Below, piece after piece: positions 29,840 to 40,233 of a DNA stretch of 64,000 nt; position 1 is the stretch's first letter; each line of letters opens with the position of its first letter. This stretch comes from Anthracocystis setariae. Lineage: Eukaryota > Basidiomycota > Ustilaginomycetes > Ustilaginales > Ustilaginaceae. A model generated the notes under the pieces. The model searched no databases, was not told the DNA's origin, and saw only the letters and a list, made by a program, of their open reading frames with translations. The translations under genes were made by a program, and so were the position numbers. The stretch lies in contig CAKMXJ010000042.1 of the NCBI GenBank assembly GCA_928724745.1, positions 310,001-374,000 on the forward strand, given 5' to 3'.

Positions 29840-30904
29840 AAGCAGGGCACCGAGACTGAGACTGAGACTCGGAACGCAGCCCACAAGTCCATTTCAATTT
29901 GTATCACGGGTTTGATCGACATCACTCAACCGTACTCACACTTTGCTGTCACAGGGTTGGATCGCGAAGGGCATTTTAAAATAAAAAAAAAAGAACGGGA
30001 AAAAAATGAAACATGCCGGATTCCATGAACGCGGGTTCTGATGTGTTCAAACGCTGCGACCCACCCAACACGCGTCCCGCTCAACAGCCAAATAAAATCT
30101 AAATCAGGGCGTCGCACAAAAGGCTGCAACACTCCCACGGAGGCACGCAGCGGCGACAACGAACCAACGAACCAACCAACCAACCAACCAACGAATGAAT
30201 GAATGGACGAAACGTTGCACATCCCGACGCACAATCACGAACAAGGCCGGAACCCAGATTGGAATACCGTGTACTATGAGAGTACAGTAGGACACAACGG
30301 CCAACACATGCACTCACCACTGACAGGTGCACAACAGCGCGTCCAAGTTGCGGCGGAACTGATCAAGCCTGCCTCATGTGGGCCTGTACCGAAACCATCT
30401 TTTGTTCCGTAGTAGTGTCTTCTGCGGCTGATTCGGCGTCGATTCTTCTGCATCTGCGTCTGGTTGCATGGCGTCGCGTATACATTCTTCTGTAGCACTA
30501 TACTGTGCATCTCGGTGCAGTACTACTGTAGTCAGTAGTAGCACTCCAGTTTCCGATGCAAGAAGCGGCTTGTTTGGTGGTTTGGTTTGGTTTGTCTTGT
30601 CTGGTCTAGCGGTGCACGAGCTAATCATGTTGCGCGACTCGTCTTGCTGTTTTCGGCGACGGTGGCAAAGTATTGCTTACAAACCTTAATTTGATTGTAT
30701 GAAAGCCGCTGCAGTACTGTACTGCACAGTACAGCCTTGAAGTGTAGGAAGCTGTGTGGTGCTTCGGACAGCAAGGCTCGGTCGGTGACTGTGGCCGGGG
30801 AAGGCGGTGAAGGGGAACGAGGGGGGGGAGAACGGGAACGGGCAACCCGAAATCAGCACAGCCAAAGAGACGTGTAACTGTCACGGCAGGGCCATGACAA
30901 AAGA

Positions 30905-30930
30905 AAAAAAAAAAAAAAAAAAAAAAAAAA
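30905..30930 (+). repeat. Poly-A run (26 nt)
   Basis: Uninterrupted A tract in intergenic DNA. Confidence 0.85.
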
Positions 30931-31434
30931 GGGAAAAAGAAAAAGTGGCACACATGGGGAGTGCGTGCAGCACAGCTGGACTGTCCTTCCCCGCCTGGTC
31001 TTCGATATTTTGTGGAATATTTTTTTTTTCTTGTTTCTCGCGCCTAAAATTTCATGTTCGGACACCAAGACACCCTTGTTGGAACTGCACACTGCAGGCA
31101 GCAAAGCAACACATGTACAGACCGACCTGCACGCACGAACACACGCACGCACGCCCGCCCACCTGCCTAACATGCACGAATCCAACACCGGATTACAGGT
31201 AACTGTACTCTGCTGCACTGCACAGTAGTATTGTTGTATTGATTCATTCGTGGGTTATTTCGAATTTAGTTTGGCATTTTCCTTGACTGCATTCACGGTT
31301 GGCTATTGTATTGCACCCTCAACACGGCCAACAGCCAACAGCCAACCAACCAACCAACCAACCAACCATTCAACCAACCAATTTCACGCAAATCAATGCC
31401 GCGACCCTTTGTCGCCCCACGCTCAGTCGCTCAG

Positions 31435-31438
<4 letters not shown>

Positions 31439-31466
<28 letters not shown>
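31439..31466 (+). repeat. (TC)n microsatellite
   Basis: Fourteen TC units, closely followed by an AC tract. Confidence 0.9.
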
Positions 31467-31471
<5 letters not shown>

Positions 31472-31492
31472 TTGCCATTTTCTCTCACGGGT

Positions 31493-31495
31493 CAC

Positions 31496-31530
<35 letters not shown>
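31493..31530 (+). repeat. (AC)n microsatellite
   Basis: About 18 AC units with one G interruption. Confidence 0.9.
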
Positions 31531-31533
<3 letters not shown>

Positions 31534-32364
31534 GCCGCGCTCAAACCCCTTCCGTCTCGACCTTTCCCCCTTGCGCTTTCCCCCCTTCTTGGTGGCTCAT
31601 CATCATCATCATCATCATCATTATCATCATCTCCCTGCGCTCGTGTCTTTTGCTCAGCATCACCATCGCTCGCTGTTAAAGCACCAGCTCCTCTTCTTGG
31701 CTCTGACACGCGGATCCACCTTCCGTTCGTACACACGCCTCCACGCACACGCGCAACGACCAAGTTCCCTTTCATTATACTCTCTGCTCCTCGCATACCT
31801 CGACCTTGCTTGCCTCACGCTTCCCGTCTCCACACGTCGATTGGGACCTTGGTTTATCTACTCTACCGCTGCTCATCCTCTTGCAGCCATCTCCATCCGG
31901 CTCAACTTTTACCTGCCGCCAGGAAACAGCTACGATTAGATCAGTCCCCCCTGTTGCAAACGGATTCGCTCGAAACGTCGCCAGCCTTCTATGCTGTAGC
32001 AACCATCTAAGCCATCCCTCACCTTTCACCCAACTACCACCTCTTTCCTCTATATGGTCGCTTCACCTTGCACAGATCCATACCAATCTCTGTCCGCTTT
32101 GCTCCAAACCTCGCTTTGCTCATCCACACGCATCGCATAAGCAGCCAACGCCGCTCTCTTACTGCTCTTCCTCTCCATCTCTTTCACGCGACGCTGATAC
32201 AGCCATTGCACCACACTCAACGTTCACCCTGCTTGATCGCGCCAAGCGTGGATTCCCTCTTTCCCCCTCCTTCGACGACGACGACAACAGCAGGCCATCT
32301 TCCGAGACATTCTGTGTCAACTGCTCTGCATCGCTCTTGTGTACTCGGCTGATTCGTAATCAAC

Positions 32365-35300
32365 ATGTCGTCGCTCCATCATCCCTCACCGCCCGCCTCT
32401 CCCGCCTCGGGCATCCCTAATCACCCTGCTTCGGCCTCGCCGGATGCATATGACCTCAATGCGGCGCGCTCCCCCGGATACCCTTCCCCACCTGCCTCGC
32501 CCCCGCATATGGACGATCGCCTCAACACTTCACGCAAGGCTTCTCCTTCTGGCATGCCTGCTCCCGCCTCCCGCCACCCTTCCTCTTCTTCGCGCAACGC
32601 ATACGCTCCATCCTCGTACACAAGCATGGCCAGCGCCGGGGCTGCCCTCCAACACCCCTCCCAATCCATGCCACCACCCTCGCCAGCTTCGGCTCCATTC
32701 GCACAGCATCCTCCCAGCAAGCTGGCTACCGGCGGTCAGTCTCACTCCCACAGGCCAGTCTCCGCCATGCCCACGCCTACCGACCACGGCACCCCCATCC
32801 GTCCTGGTGCCTCGGTGGCCGGAGGCGCTTCCAACGTGTTTGCCAGCATGAACGCCAACTACACCGAACGTAGAGCCAGTGCTCATCCCACCATGTCTAG
32901 CAGTCACACTGGCTCCTCATCCGCCAACGTCCCTGCTCCCATCGACCCGACCACCAGCCAAGCCATCTCCTCCGGCATTCCTGTCACGTCGCCCGCCGCC
33001 CTCTCCTACTTTGCCGCTCATCCCCGTCGACAGCAAGTCCACTTTGGCAACTACCTCCTCCTCCAGACTCTGGGTGAGGGCGAGTTTGGCAAGGTCAAGC
33101 TCGGTGTTCATAAGGAATGGGGCGAAGAAGTCGCCGTCAAGCTCATCAAGCGCGACAAGGTGGCCTCCGACGCTCCCCTCAACCTTGACGACTCGCCCGA
33201 CAGGGATCCTGCCAAGATGTCCAAGGTCGAGCGCGAGATTCGCGTCCTCAAGGATGTTCGTCATCCTAACATTGTCCGTCTCTACGAAGTCATCGAGTCG
33301 GACCGATACATCGGCATCGTGCTCGAGTACGCTTCCGGAGGCGAGCTTTTCGACCACATCCTCGCGCACAAGTACCTCAAGGAGGAACACGCCTGCCGTC
33401 TCTTTGCTCAGCTCATTTCAGGTGTCTCGTACCTTCACCAGAAGAAAATCGTCCATCGTGACCTCAAGCTCGAGAATTTGCTGCTGGACCGCAACCGCAA
33501 CGTCATCATCACCGACTTTGGCTTTGCCAACAACTTTGAGGACAAGCGCGACGATCTCATGGCTACCAGCTGCGGCTCGCCCTGCTATGCTGCGCCTGAA
33601 CTGGTTGTCCAGGATGGTCTCTATGCAGGTTCGGCCGTCGACGTCTGGTCGTGCGGTGTGATCCTGTACGCCATGCTTGCCGGCTACTTGCCCTTCGACG
33701 ATGATCCGGCTAACCCGGACGGAGACAACATCAACTTGCTCTACAAGTACATCCTCGCTACGCCGCTCTCGTTCCCCGAGTACATCACCGCTCAACCGCG
33801 CGATCTGTTGTCCAAGATGCTGGTCCCCGATCCGACCCGTCGAGCCACTCTCGAGCAGGTCATGCAGCATAGCTGGCTCCGCAACTACCGCGAGCTCTTC
33901 AAATTCTCGGTCGATGACCTCGAGCGAGCCGCCATGGAGCAGCAGACCAAGAAGCGCCAGATGTACCGTCAGCAGATGGTGTATCAGCAGCAGCTCCAGG
34001 AGCAGCAGCGTCGCCAGCACATGGAGCGCAGCCAATCCGCTCGTCAGAACATGTCGCAACTGCCCGTCGGCACCGCCTACACGACCAACACGGCGGTTTC
34101 TGCCTCTACCCCGGTTTCCCATCGACAAACGCTTCCCGTCAGTGCTACCGTTCCCGATCGCCTCTACGAGCCGGTGGGTAGTGCCAGCCGTGGTGTTGAC
34201 CCCAACCACGCTGCTTCCTCGCGTGTCGCAGCTCCAGTTGCGCCGCTTGCTGCCGCTGTCACCGCCCCTGCTGTTCAGAATACTGTGACCGAGCCAACTG
34301 GTGGCCCGCTCCCTCGAGCCGTCACCCATGCCAACGTCCCCGTCGCTGGTGGCGCTTCGTTCGACGATCCTGTCACTGTACTCGGTAACGCTCGCGGCGA
34401 GCCTCGCACCCGCCTTGACGAGGACAGCGCTCGCTCTGCCGCCGCCGCTGCTGCTGCTGGCCGTGAGGCCGAACAGCGCCGTGGCGCTGCACAAAAGGTG
34501 CAGCGTCACACTATCCAGCTCGAGTACAGCAACGAGGAGCGAGCTCGCAAGGAGTCCAGCTCCACCGTGGCACCGCCTGGTTCGCGCCCGGCGTCGCAGT
34601 CTCATCGAAAGGTGAGTGCCAGCAGCACCACGTCGCGCGGCTCCGAGAGTGAGCGGGCCAAGGCTGCCGCTGAAAAGCTGGCCGCTGCCGCCGTTCCTCC
34701 TTCTGTGCTTCAGCCGGCTCCGTCCAAGAACATTCCTGCCATGCCGCTCGTCGTTCCCGAAAGCGAGAAGGTCATTGACAACAAGGCCGAGAGCCGCGTT
34801 ACTCCCGACGGCATGCGCTCAGCCAGCTCAGCTTCGCGCGTTTCTGTGCCTCGAGTCATCGACGAGAACAGTCAAATCACTTCGGCTTCGTCGCGTACTC
34901 ATGCTGCACCCTCAAGCAGAATCCGTGTGCCAAGCTCGGCCAGCGCAAGCGGCCGTGCCATTGTCGACTCTGGCAGTGCAGGCAAGGCTGCATCGGTCCA
35001 GCGCAACGTCTCTAACTCCGTACCTGCCGGCGAACCGGTCGGATTCCCATCGGCCACCGTCACAGTTACCCGCAGCAACGGCACTCGCACCGGTACAGCT
35101 GCCGCCAGCAATGCAGTCGCCGCCGTCTCGTCGAGCTCGAGCCGGCCTCCTTCGGCCAGCAAGCCTCCATCTTCTGGATCGCGCCACCGAAAGGGCGTGT
35201 CGACGGACCGTTTCTCCATCTCGCGACTCTTGGGTTCCAACAGTGCCAATGCCAACTCATCGGACGCGACCGGTGTCGTTACTCGTTCCGCTGCGGACAA

Positions 35301-36900
35301 GGCTTCCTCGGAGGTTGCCGCGGACAAGAGCAAAAGGAACAGCGCATCACGTGCTGCTCCGGAGCGCGCTCCCAGCACCGACAGTGCCGGTAAGACAAGT
35401 CGTCGCAAAGCCATGAGTCTTGTTGTAGGTCGTGCTGGTGAGACCTCGCCTGCCGCTGTTGAACGTGCTCGTGCCCTCGAGTCATCTGCGGATGCTTCTA
35501 TGGTACGACAGAACTCGGTGCGCTCGTCGCAGCGGGTTGCGGAGCAAAAGCAACGAAGGGATACCGCCAATCTGGCTGGTCCAGCAAGCTCCGTCTCCAA
35601 TTCGCGACCCGCGACCAGCGGCAATCCGCGTCAGCAGCCATTGTCGCAAGCTCTTCAACAGCAGCAGTCGCAGGACAAGACCTTCTACGACGGCTCTACC
35701 ATGAACAGCACCTCGACTGCCGGTCCTTCCAGCAATGCCGCCAAGAAGGTCATGGACTGGTTCAGGAAGAAGAGTCTGTCGAGGGGTGGCTTCAACGAGC
35801 AACCGCCTCTGGGTCCTTTCGAGAGGACTCCCGCTTCGTCGCACGTGAATGCTCCTTCGTCGGCGACGCCTTCGGTCATTGTGACCGGAGCACAGACCGG
35901 CTCGAGCGCCAATGGCGGAACTAGTCGACACAAGGACGCTCAGACGGGCAGCGCGGAAGGTGCCTCTTCGGTTCCTTCTTCGCGCTCTACATCGGGTACG
36001 CACAGCGAGAACAGCGAGGCGACCGAGATGACCCATATCACTGTGACGGACGCCTCTCACAACGAGAGCGAAGGAGTCAAATCGAGCGCTTCGACCGTGC
36101 AACAGCAGGCCACGCCCAAGGCATCGCTTTCAGCCGTATCGAATGTATCAAACATCTCGAACGCTTCGGGTGTTGAATCGTCGTCTTCTGGTGCTGCTGC
36201 TAGCTCGGCGGGGGAGCCTTCGCAAAAGCGTCGATCGGCCCGCATTTCCAGCGCCAAATCTGGCTCTGCAGTTGCAGCGCCTTTCAACGAGACGCGTCTG
36301 CGCTACCACGAGGGAGCTGTGGACCAATCGGCCCTGACATCGCGCTCGCCGGTCGAAGTGCTCAAGGAAGTGAACCGCGTGCTGTACGAGATGGGCGTCG
36401 ACGTGCGCAAGGAAAAGGACGAGGACTTTAAGCTTGAATGCGTGCGTCGTAAGCGCAATCGAACGTTGATGTCGGCGACGCAGGGCTTCGGAATGAGCAT
36501 TCGCAGCTCAGTGTTCCCTCCCACGCAGGCGGATGTGGAACGGTCGTCGCGCTACTCGCTGACGCCGTCGGCTAGCACTGCTGGTGGCGGATCACTGCGC
36601 AACTTGCTCAAGCGGGGTTCGTACCAACCTGGTGCTACGAGTCCCAAGCTTGGCTCGGCCGCGCTGCCGTCGTCGTCTACGGTAGCGTCGGGCTTGGCGC
36701 AGGACGAGAACCAGCCTCCTCCGCTGTACGGCGATGCGTCGGTGGATGGGGGACAGGAGATTCGCTTCTCGGTGGAAGTGACGCGCATCAAGAATCTGCC
36801 CGGTCTGTACAGCCTGGACATTCGCAGGATGAAGGGCAACCTGTGGGCATACAAGTTTGTTTACCAGGCGTTGCTCGATCGCTGCCAGCTCGCTGCCTAG
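32365..36900 (+). CDS. Kin4-like Ser/Thr protein kinase with C-terminal KA1 domain
   Basis: 1511-aa, single exon. The kinase domain runs from about residue 226 to 512: glycine loop LGEGEFGKV, catalytic Lys 259 (VAVKLIK), HRDLKLEN with Asp 366, DFG at 384-386, and activation loop MATSCGSPCYAAPELV with no missing key residue. The block MLAGYLPFDDDPANPDGDNINLLYKYI with SFPEY and MLVPDPTRRAT is the signature of the Kin4/Frk1 branch of the Snf1/AMPK group; yeast Kin4 guards spindle position. About 950 residues of Ser/Ala/Thr-rich disorder follow, then a KA1-like module in the last 45 residues (VEVTRIKNLPGLYSLDIRRMKGNLWAYKFVYQALLDR). KA1 domains bind acidic membrane lipids. Family is clear; the cellular role is inferred. 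Confidence 0.88.
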   Translation: MSSLHHPSPPASPASGIPNHPASASPDAYDLNAARSPGYPSPPASPPHMDDRLNTSRKASPSGMPAPASRHPSSSSRNAYAPSSYTSMASAGAALQHPSQSMPPPSPASAPFAQHPPSKLATGGQSHSHRPVSAMPTPTDHGTPIRPGASVAGGASNVFASMNANYTERRASAHPTMSSSHTGSSSANVPAPIDPTTSQAISSGIPVTSPAALSYFAAHPRRQQVHFGNYLLLQTLGEGEFGKVKLGVHKEWGEEVAVKLIKRDKVASDAPLNLDDSPDRDPAKMSKVEREIRVLKDVRHPNIVRLYEVIESDRYIGIVLEYASGGELFDHILAHKYLKEEHACRLFAQLISGVSYLHQKKIVHRDLKLENLLLDRNRNVIITDFGFANNFEDKRDDLMATSCGSPCYAAPELVVQDGLYAGSAVDVWSCGVILYAMLAGYLPFDDDPANPDGDNINLLYKYILATPLSFPEYITAQPRDLLSKMLVPDPTRRATLEQVMQHSWLRNYRELFKFSVDDLERAAMEQQTKKRQMYRQQMVYQQQLQEQQRRQHMERSQSARQNMSQLPVGTAYTTNTAVSASTPVSHRQTLPVSATVPDRLYEPVGSASRGVDPNHAASSRVAAPVAPLAAAVTAPAVQNTVTEPTGGPLPRAVTHANVPVAGGASFDDPVTVLGNARGEPRTRLDEDSARSAAAAAAAGREAEQRRGAAQKVQRHTIQLEYSNEERARKESSSTVAPPGSRPASQSHRKVSASSTTSRGSESERAKAAAEKLAAAAVPPSVLQPAPSKNIPAMPLVVPESEKVIDNKAESRVTPDGMRSASSASRVSVPRVIDENSQITSASSRTHAAPSSRIRVPSSASASGRAIVDSGSAGKAASVQRNVSNSVPAGEPVGFPSATVTVTRSNGTRTGTAAASNAVAAVSSSSSRPPSASKPPSSGSRHRKGVSTDRFSISRLLGSNSANANSSDATGVVTRSAADKASSEVAADKSKRNSASRAAPERAPSTDSAGKTSRRKAMSLVVGRAGETSPAAVERARALESSADASMVRQNSVRSSQRVAEQKQRRDTANLAGPASSVSNSRPATSGNPRQQPLSQALQQQQSQDKTFYDGSTMNSTSTAGPSSNAAKKVMDWFRKKSLSRGGFNEQPPLGPFERTPASSHVNAPSSATPSVIVTGAQTGSSANGGTSRHKDAQTGSAEGASSVPSSRSTSGTHSENSEATEMTHITVTDASHNESEGVKSSASTVQQQATPKASLSAVSNVSNISNASGVESSSSGAAASSAGEPSQKRRSARISSAKSGSAVAAPFNETRLRYHEGAVDQSALTSRSPVEVLKEVNRVLYEMGVDVRKEKDEDFKLECVRRKRNRTLMSATQGFGMSIRSSVFPPTQADVERSSRYSLTPSASTAGGGSLRNLLKRGSYQPGATSPKLGSAALPSSSTVASGLAQDENQPPPLYGDASVDGGQEIRFSVEVTRIKNLPGLYSLDIRRMKGNLWAYKFVYQALLDRCQLAA

Positions 36901-37246
36901 GTTAGATCTAGATACATATTGCATCTGTACAAAGCATCAGTCCAATGGTGCGCAGGTCGCACACAAGACTCAGCGCATACATACATATTACCATCATACC
37001 CACTCTCCACCTTGCTGGCAACATCAACATCATCATCATCATCATGTAGGTCCCGGTTTCTTTTTTTTTTTTTTTTTTTTAGTTTCTTTGGTTCTGTCAG
37101 GTGCTCCCCACACCCATCCACACAAATACGCTCGTTTTGGTTTTCTTGACGATAATGGTATTATGCATGTTTGTTACTCGTATCTGGGCAAGTGACTTTG
37201 CGTGTGTGTGTGTGTGGATTTGGGGGGGAGGGGTGGGTATATCAGG
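36901..37246. other. Convergent 3' region with T-run
   Basis: Shared tail of the kinase and the Fmp46-like gene. Contains an ATC repeat near 37023-37045, a 20-nt T-run near 37061-37080 and a GT tract near 37200-37215. Confidence 0.5.
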
Positions 37247-37981
37247 CTAGCAGATTGTGCAGGAGGAGTTATTGTGTTGTGAGGGAAGATTTTGGTGATT
37301 GGATTCGAGTCTTGCGAGCATTTGTTTGACGCCTTGGAGGGAGGTGGTGGCGGAGCCTTCGTCCCAATTGACGACGATGGGGCCGTCTTTGATTTTTGGC
37401 GCACCGGTGGTGTTGGAGGAGGAGGAGGAGGAGGAGGTGGTGGTGGTGGTGGTGAGGTGTGGTTGGAGGAGTTTTTGACGATGTTGATGTTGGGCTAGAT
37501 TGAACCCGGTGGTGGTGGGAGTGGGGGGAGGGGGTGAGGAGGGGTCTGTGGCGAGGTAGTCGATGATGCTTCTGAGTTGGTCTGGGGTTGGGGGGTTGGA
37601 GCGACGGTCGACGATTTCGAGTTGGATGGGCGAGGCCGAGGGAGGATCCGACGCGGCGGAACGCAGATATTCACCAGCACCGGCGTTGTTGGCTTCGACT
37701 ATGCACGAGTCTCCGTTGCAGCCGGGATGGCATTGATTGGAGGAGGTGGAGGAGGAGGAGGAGGAGGAGCGATCGCATTGGATGGTTCCACGCATGTTGT
37801 ACGATGAGAGTAGGTGCAGCACCTGCTTCGAGGTTGCCGAAGAGGCATCGTGACTAACAAGCACAGAGCGGGTGAATGAGGTAGGTGGTAAGTATAAGGC
37901 AAACGTCAGGGAGGGGAGGTTGGGGAAATGCACTTACAAGAGGGTAATGATGGAGGGTCCTTTGTGGAATCTGATCGACAT
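37247..37981 (-). CDS. Fmp46-like (DUF1687) thioredoxin-fold protein, two exons
   Basis: Exon 1 is 37981-37938 and exon 2 is 37853-37247; the 84-nt intron (GTAAGTG, GTTAG) joins CTC TT|T CAC, giving MSIRFHKGPSIITLFHDASSATSKQ. The 216-aa product has the start of fungal Fmp46/DUF1687 proteins (a strand ending TLFH). Its later family blocks are IQLEIVDRRSNPPTPDQLRSIIDYL and PIVVNWDEGSATTSLQGVKQMLARL. Yeast Fmp46 is a putative mitochondrial redox protein of unknown role. Poly-Ser, poly-Thr and Pro tracts inflate the middle. It ends in CTIC, which resembles a prenylation CaaX box, odd for a mitochondrial protein. The start is divergent from the F-box gene, 402 bp apart. Confidence 0.75.
37854..37937 (-). 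other. Intron of the Fmp46-like gene
   Basis: 84 nt, GTAAGTG at the 5' end and CTTGTTAG at the 3' end; its removal is needed to attach the ATG exon. Confidence 0.8.
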
Positions 37982-38027
37982 GATGACGATGGTCTGTTGC
38001 CTTTGACGTGCTGCTTTGTGTTTGTTC

Positions 38028-38170
38028 GTGATGGTGATGGTGATGGTGATGGTGATGGTGATGGTGATGGTGATGGTGATGGTGATGGTGATGGTGATGG
38101 TGATGGTGATGGTGATGGTGATGGTGATGGTGATGGTGATGGTGATGGTGATGGTGGTGATGATGATGGT
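38028..38170 (+). repeat. (GGTGAT)n minisatellite in a divergent promoter
   Basis: About 21 nearly perfect GATGGT hexamers, degenerating to GATGGTGGTGATGATGATGG at the right end. It fills much of the 402-bp gap between the start codons of the Fmp46-like and F-box genes. Frames through it would give His-His, Asp-Gly or Ile-Thr polymers and are not coding. Confidence 0.95.
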
Positions 38171-38383
38171 GAATGTCGTATAGTATGCTGCGGCGACTAA
38201 CCAACATATGCACGATGTGGAGGCTGAGCCCTCGTCATGTCTTTGGCCGCACTGTGAACCCTGCATGAAGCATGTGACCTGAATCTCGTCGAGACCTTTC
38301 TCCCTTCCTCCCCAGCGACATAACCCTTCTCGTCCTGACCAACTACGCCACGCTGACGCACCAACGAGGCTTGCGATCGAAGC

Positions 38384-40177
38384 ATGTATCATCCTCACAA
38401 GCCTTCTCCGCGGCCGCCACCACCACCACCACCACCACCACCACCACCACCAGTACTCAAGCTGCCCGCGGACATCTGGTTGAATATCTTCTGCCACTTG
38501 CCAAACTCCTCCCTGCCAACGCTGTCCGCCCTCTCGACTGCCTGTAAACGCCTACTGTCACTCGTCGACACACTCGGCTGGCAACATGTGCTCAAAACCC
38601 AATACCCTTCCATCTCCATCGATGCGATAGAACTCGGATACAGGCAGTACCTCAACCTCAAAAGACCAAAAGGCCTGCCACCGCGAACCAGGACCTGGTA
38701 TGCCGCACGCTACGCAAAAGCGCTTGAACACGCCTGGAGCGACGTGGTGCTACTCCCCAGCACGATCGAGATACCAAATACCATGCAGAAGGGAAAAGTA
38801 GGCGCGAGGAGGTTCGGGGTGGATTTTGCAATCCCCACCCTCTGTGTTGGCACCAAGTACCTCATCGTGGGCGTGAGGTCCGAGCTGTTGCTCTACCCGG
38901 CACAATTGACCAAGAAGGGCGCACTTGGACAGATGGTAGTCCGACTGAGACTTAGAGAGGAGGATAGTGGAATAGAGCAAGGAGACAGGTCCAAAAACAA
39001 GCTACATGACAACCCGTGGCAAGACGTTACTTCGCTGCGAAAGCTCAACGATGAAGCCACCAGGATCGTGGTCGGGTTCGCAGATGGGACGATTCAGGTC
39101 CTCGATCTCGTCGTCGGTGAGATCAAGGAAGATGGGGTCACAGTCCAAGTTCTACACAGCGCTGTGGGTGGGGGGAGGCATGAGATCGCCGACATCTCCA
39201 CCAGTGTCAATCTGATAGCCTCCGTGTCCAAGCGCGGTGAGCTGCGCTTGCACCGGCTATCTGAAACCCGAGACAAGGATCTGGACGGCTGGAGTTGGTC
39301 CATCGACTCGGACGGCACCGCCACGCCTTGTCACGAGGCATCGGATCAAGAAGCCGACTCAGCAGACAACCAAGCTGCAGTGCCAAGACCTGTGTTTCGA
39401 AGTGCAGGGTTCAACAATGCCCCCCTCGACACCTCGACCTCTCTATCGGGGACGAGGGCTTGGTCTGTCCTTCTGGAGTCCAAATGGGTTGCTGTGGGCT
39501 TGACTGGCGAGCATGCTGTCCACATCTATCCGTTGAAAACGCTCTCTGGCGAGATCGAACTGGGTGAAGCGTGGAGAGTTGCGTCAACGGGACAGAAAAC
39601 TTCGGCATATGCTCTAGCTACTCCGCCCCGCACCGGACCTATCCCACCATTCCTACTCTTTGTCGGCTTCTACGATGGCGTGGTGCGCGTGTACGACACT
39701 CGTCCGATGCACCAAGACCATGAACTGCACATGCACAACCTCACCCTCTACGGCTCACCAAGCCGACCCGTCCGGCGTCAACTCGATATGGTGGCCATGT
39801 TCAAAGCTGAGTTCGATCCGGATGCGATCTACTCGATGTGTTTTGCCGGACCGCGCGAGACGCTGCTGGTGGTGGGCGGAGCGAGACATTGCAAAGTGCG
39901 CGTGTTTGACGTGAGCATGCTCGCCGGATACCATGTGCCCATGTTAAGTGGCCCCGGCCCCAGTGTAAAGGACGACAACAACGATTGGACCGCCTTCGCA
40001 CTCGCCAACACCGACAGTCCGCAGTACGCCATCGTCGGACAGTCTCACAGACTGATCGGCGTCACAGATCGAAAACTATGGTGCTTCAACTTCGCCACCT
40101 CATCACCGAACCAACACCACGTCGCCTACTTTCGACACAGTTCAGGCACACTCTGCTATTCTTGCCAACAATCCTAG
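38384..40177 (+). CDS. F-box protein with WD40-like propeller
   Basis: 597-aa, single exon. A polyproline run (residues 11-23, CCA/CCG codons) precedes an F-box at about 24-65 (LKLPADIWLNIFCHLPNSSLPTLSALSTACKRL), the part that docks on Skp1 in SCF ubiquitin ligases. From about residue 135 to the end come repeated beta-strand units ending in patterns such as IVVGFADGTIQVLDL, ASVSKRGELRLHRL, FVGFYDGVVRVYD and VVGGARHCKVRVFDV, like a degenerate WD40 propeller that would bind the substrate. The substrate is unknown. Its stop lies 56 bp from the WBP1 stop of the convergent gene. Confidence 0.8.
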   Translation: MYHPHKPSPRPPPPPPPPPPPPPVLKLPADIWLNIFCHLPNSSLPTLSALSTACKRLLSLVDTLGWQHVLKTQYPSISIDAIELGYRQYLNLKRPKGLPPRTRTWYAARYAKALEHAWSDVVLLPSTIEIPNTMQKGKVGARRFGVDFAIPTLCVGTKYLIVGVRSELLLYPAQLTKKGALGQMVVRLRLREEDSGIEQGDRSKNKLHDNPWQDVTSLRKLNDEATRIVVGFADGTIQVLDLVVGEIKEDGVTVQVLHSAVGGGRHEIADISTSVNLIASVSKRGELRLHRLSETRDKDLDGWSWSIDSDGTATPCHEASDQEADSADNQAAVPRPVFRSAGFNNAPLDTSTSLSGTRAWSVLLESKWVAVGLTGEHAVHIYPLKTLSGEIELGEAWRVASTGQKTSAYALATPPRTGPIPPFLLFVGFYDGVVRVYDTRPMHQDHELHMHNLTLYGSPSRPVRRQLDMVAMFKAEFDPDAIYSMCFAGPRETLLVVGGARHCKVRVFDVSMLAGYHVPMLSGPGPSVKDDNNDWTAFALANTDSPQYAIVGQSHRLIGVTDRKLWCFNFATSSPNQHHVAYFRHSSGTLCYSCQQS

Positions 40178-40233
40178 ATCCGAGTGAAACTACATCTTCG
40201 AAATTGGACTTTTATGTACAAACACGATTCACA

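Larger units (their letters stand above)
28307..32364. other. 4-kb gene-empty region and long kinase leader
   Basis: No credible gene. It contains a CACAGCACAG repeat (about 29636-29695), a CAG tract (29805-29838), a poly-A run (30905-30930), an AACC repeat near 30163-30193 and again near 31343-31380, and TACTGTACTG motifs near 30713-30738. It also contains (TC)n, (AC)n and CAT tracts (31439-31640). The last kilobase before the kinase ATG is strongly C/T-rich on the plus strand, like a long fungal 5' leader. The several frames open there overlap each other and show no family features. Confidence 0.5.

Noticed and set aside
31250..32010. Two overlapping plus-strand frames of about 230 codons
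   Set aside because: They run through TC, AC and CAT microsatellites in different frames at once, so they are leader sequence rather than proteins.
33418..34605. 395-codon minus-strand open frame
   Set aside because: Antisense to the kinase catalytic domain and linker.
38028..38170. Possible CRISPR-like array
   Set aside because: Head-to-tail hexamers without spacers in a eukaryotic genome; a minisatellite.
37854..38213. Poly-His protein of 119 aa
   Set aside because: It is simply the GGTGAT repeat read on the minus strand in one frame.
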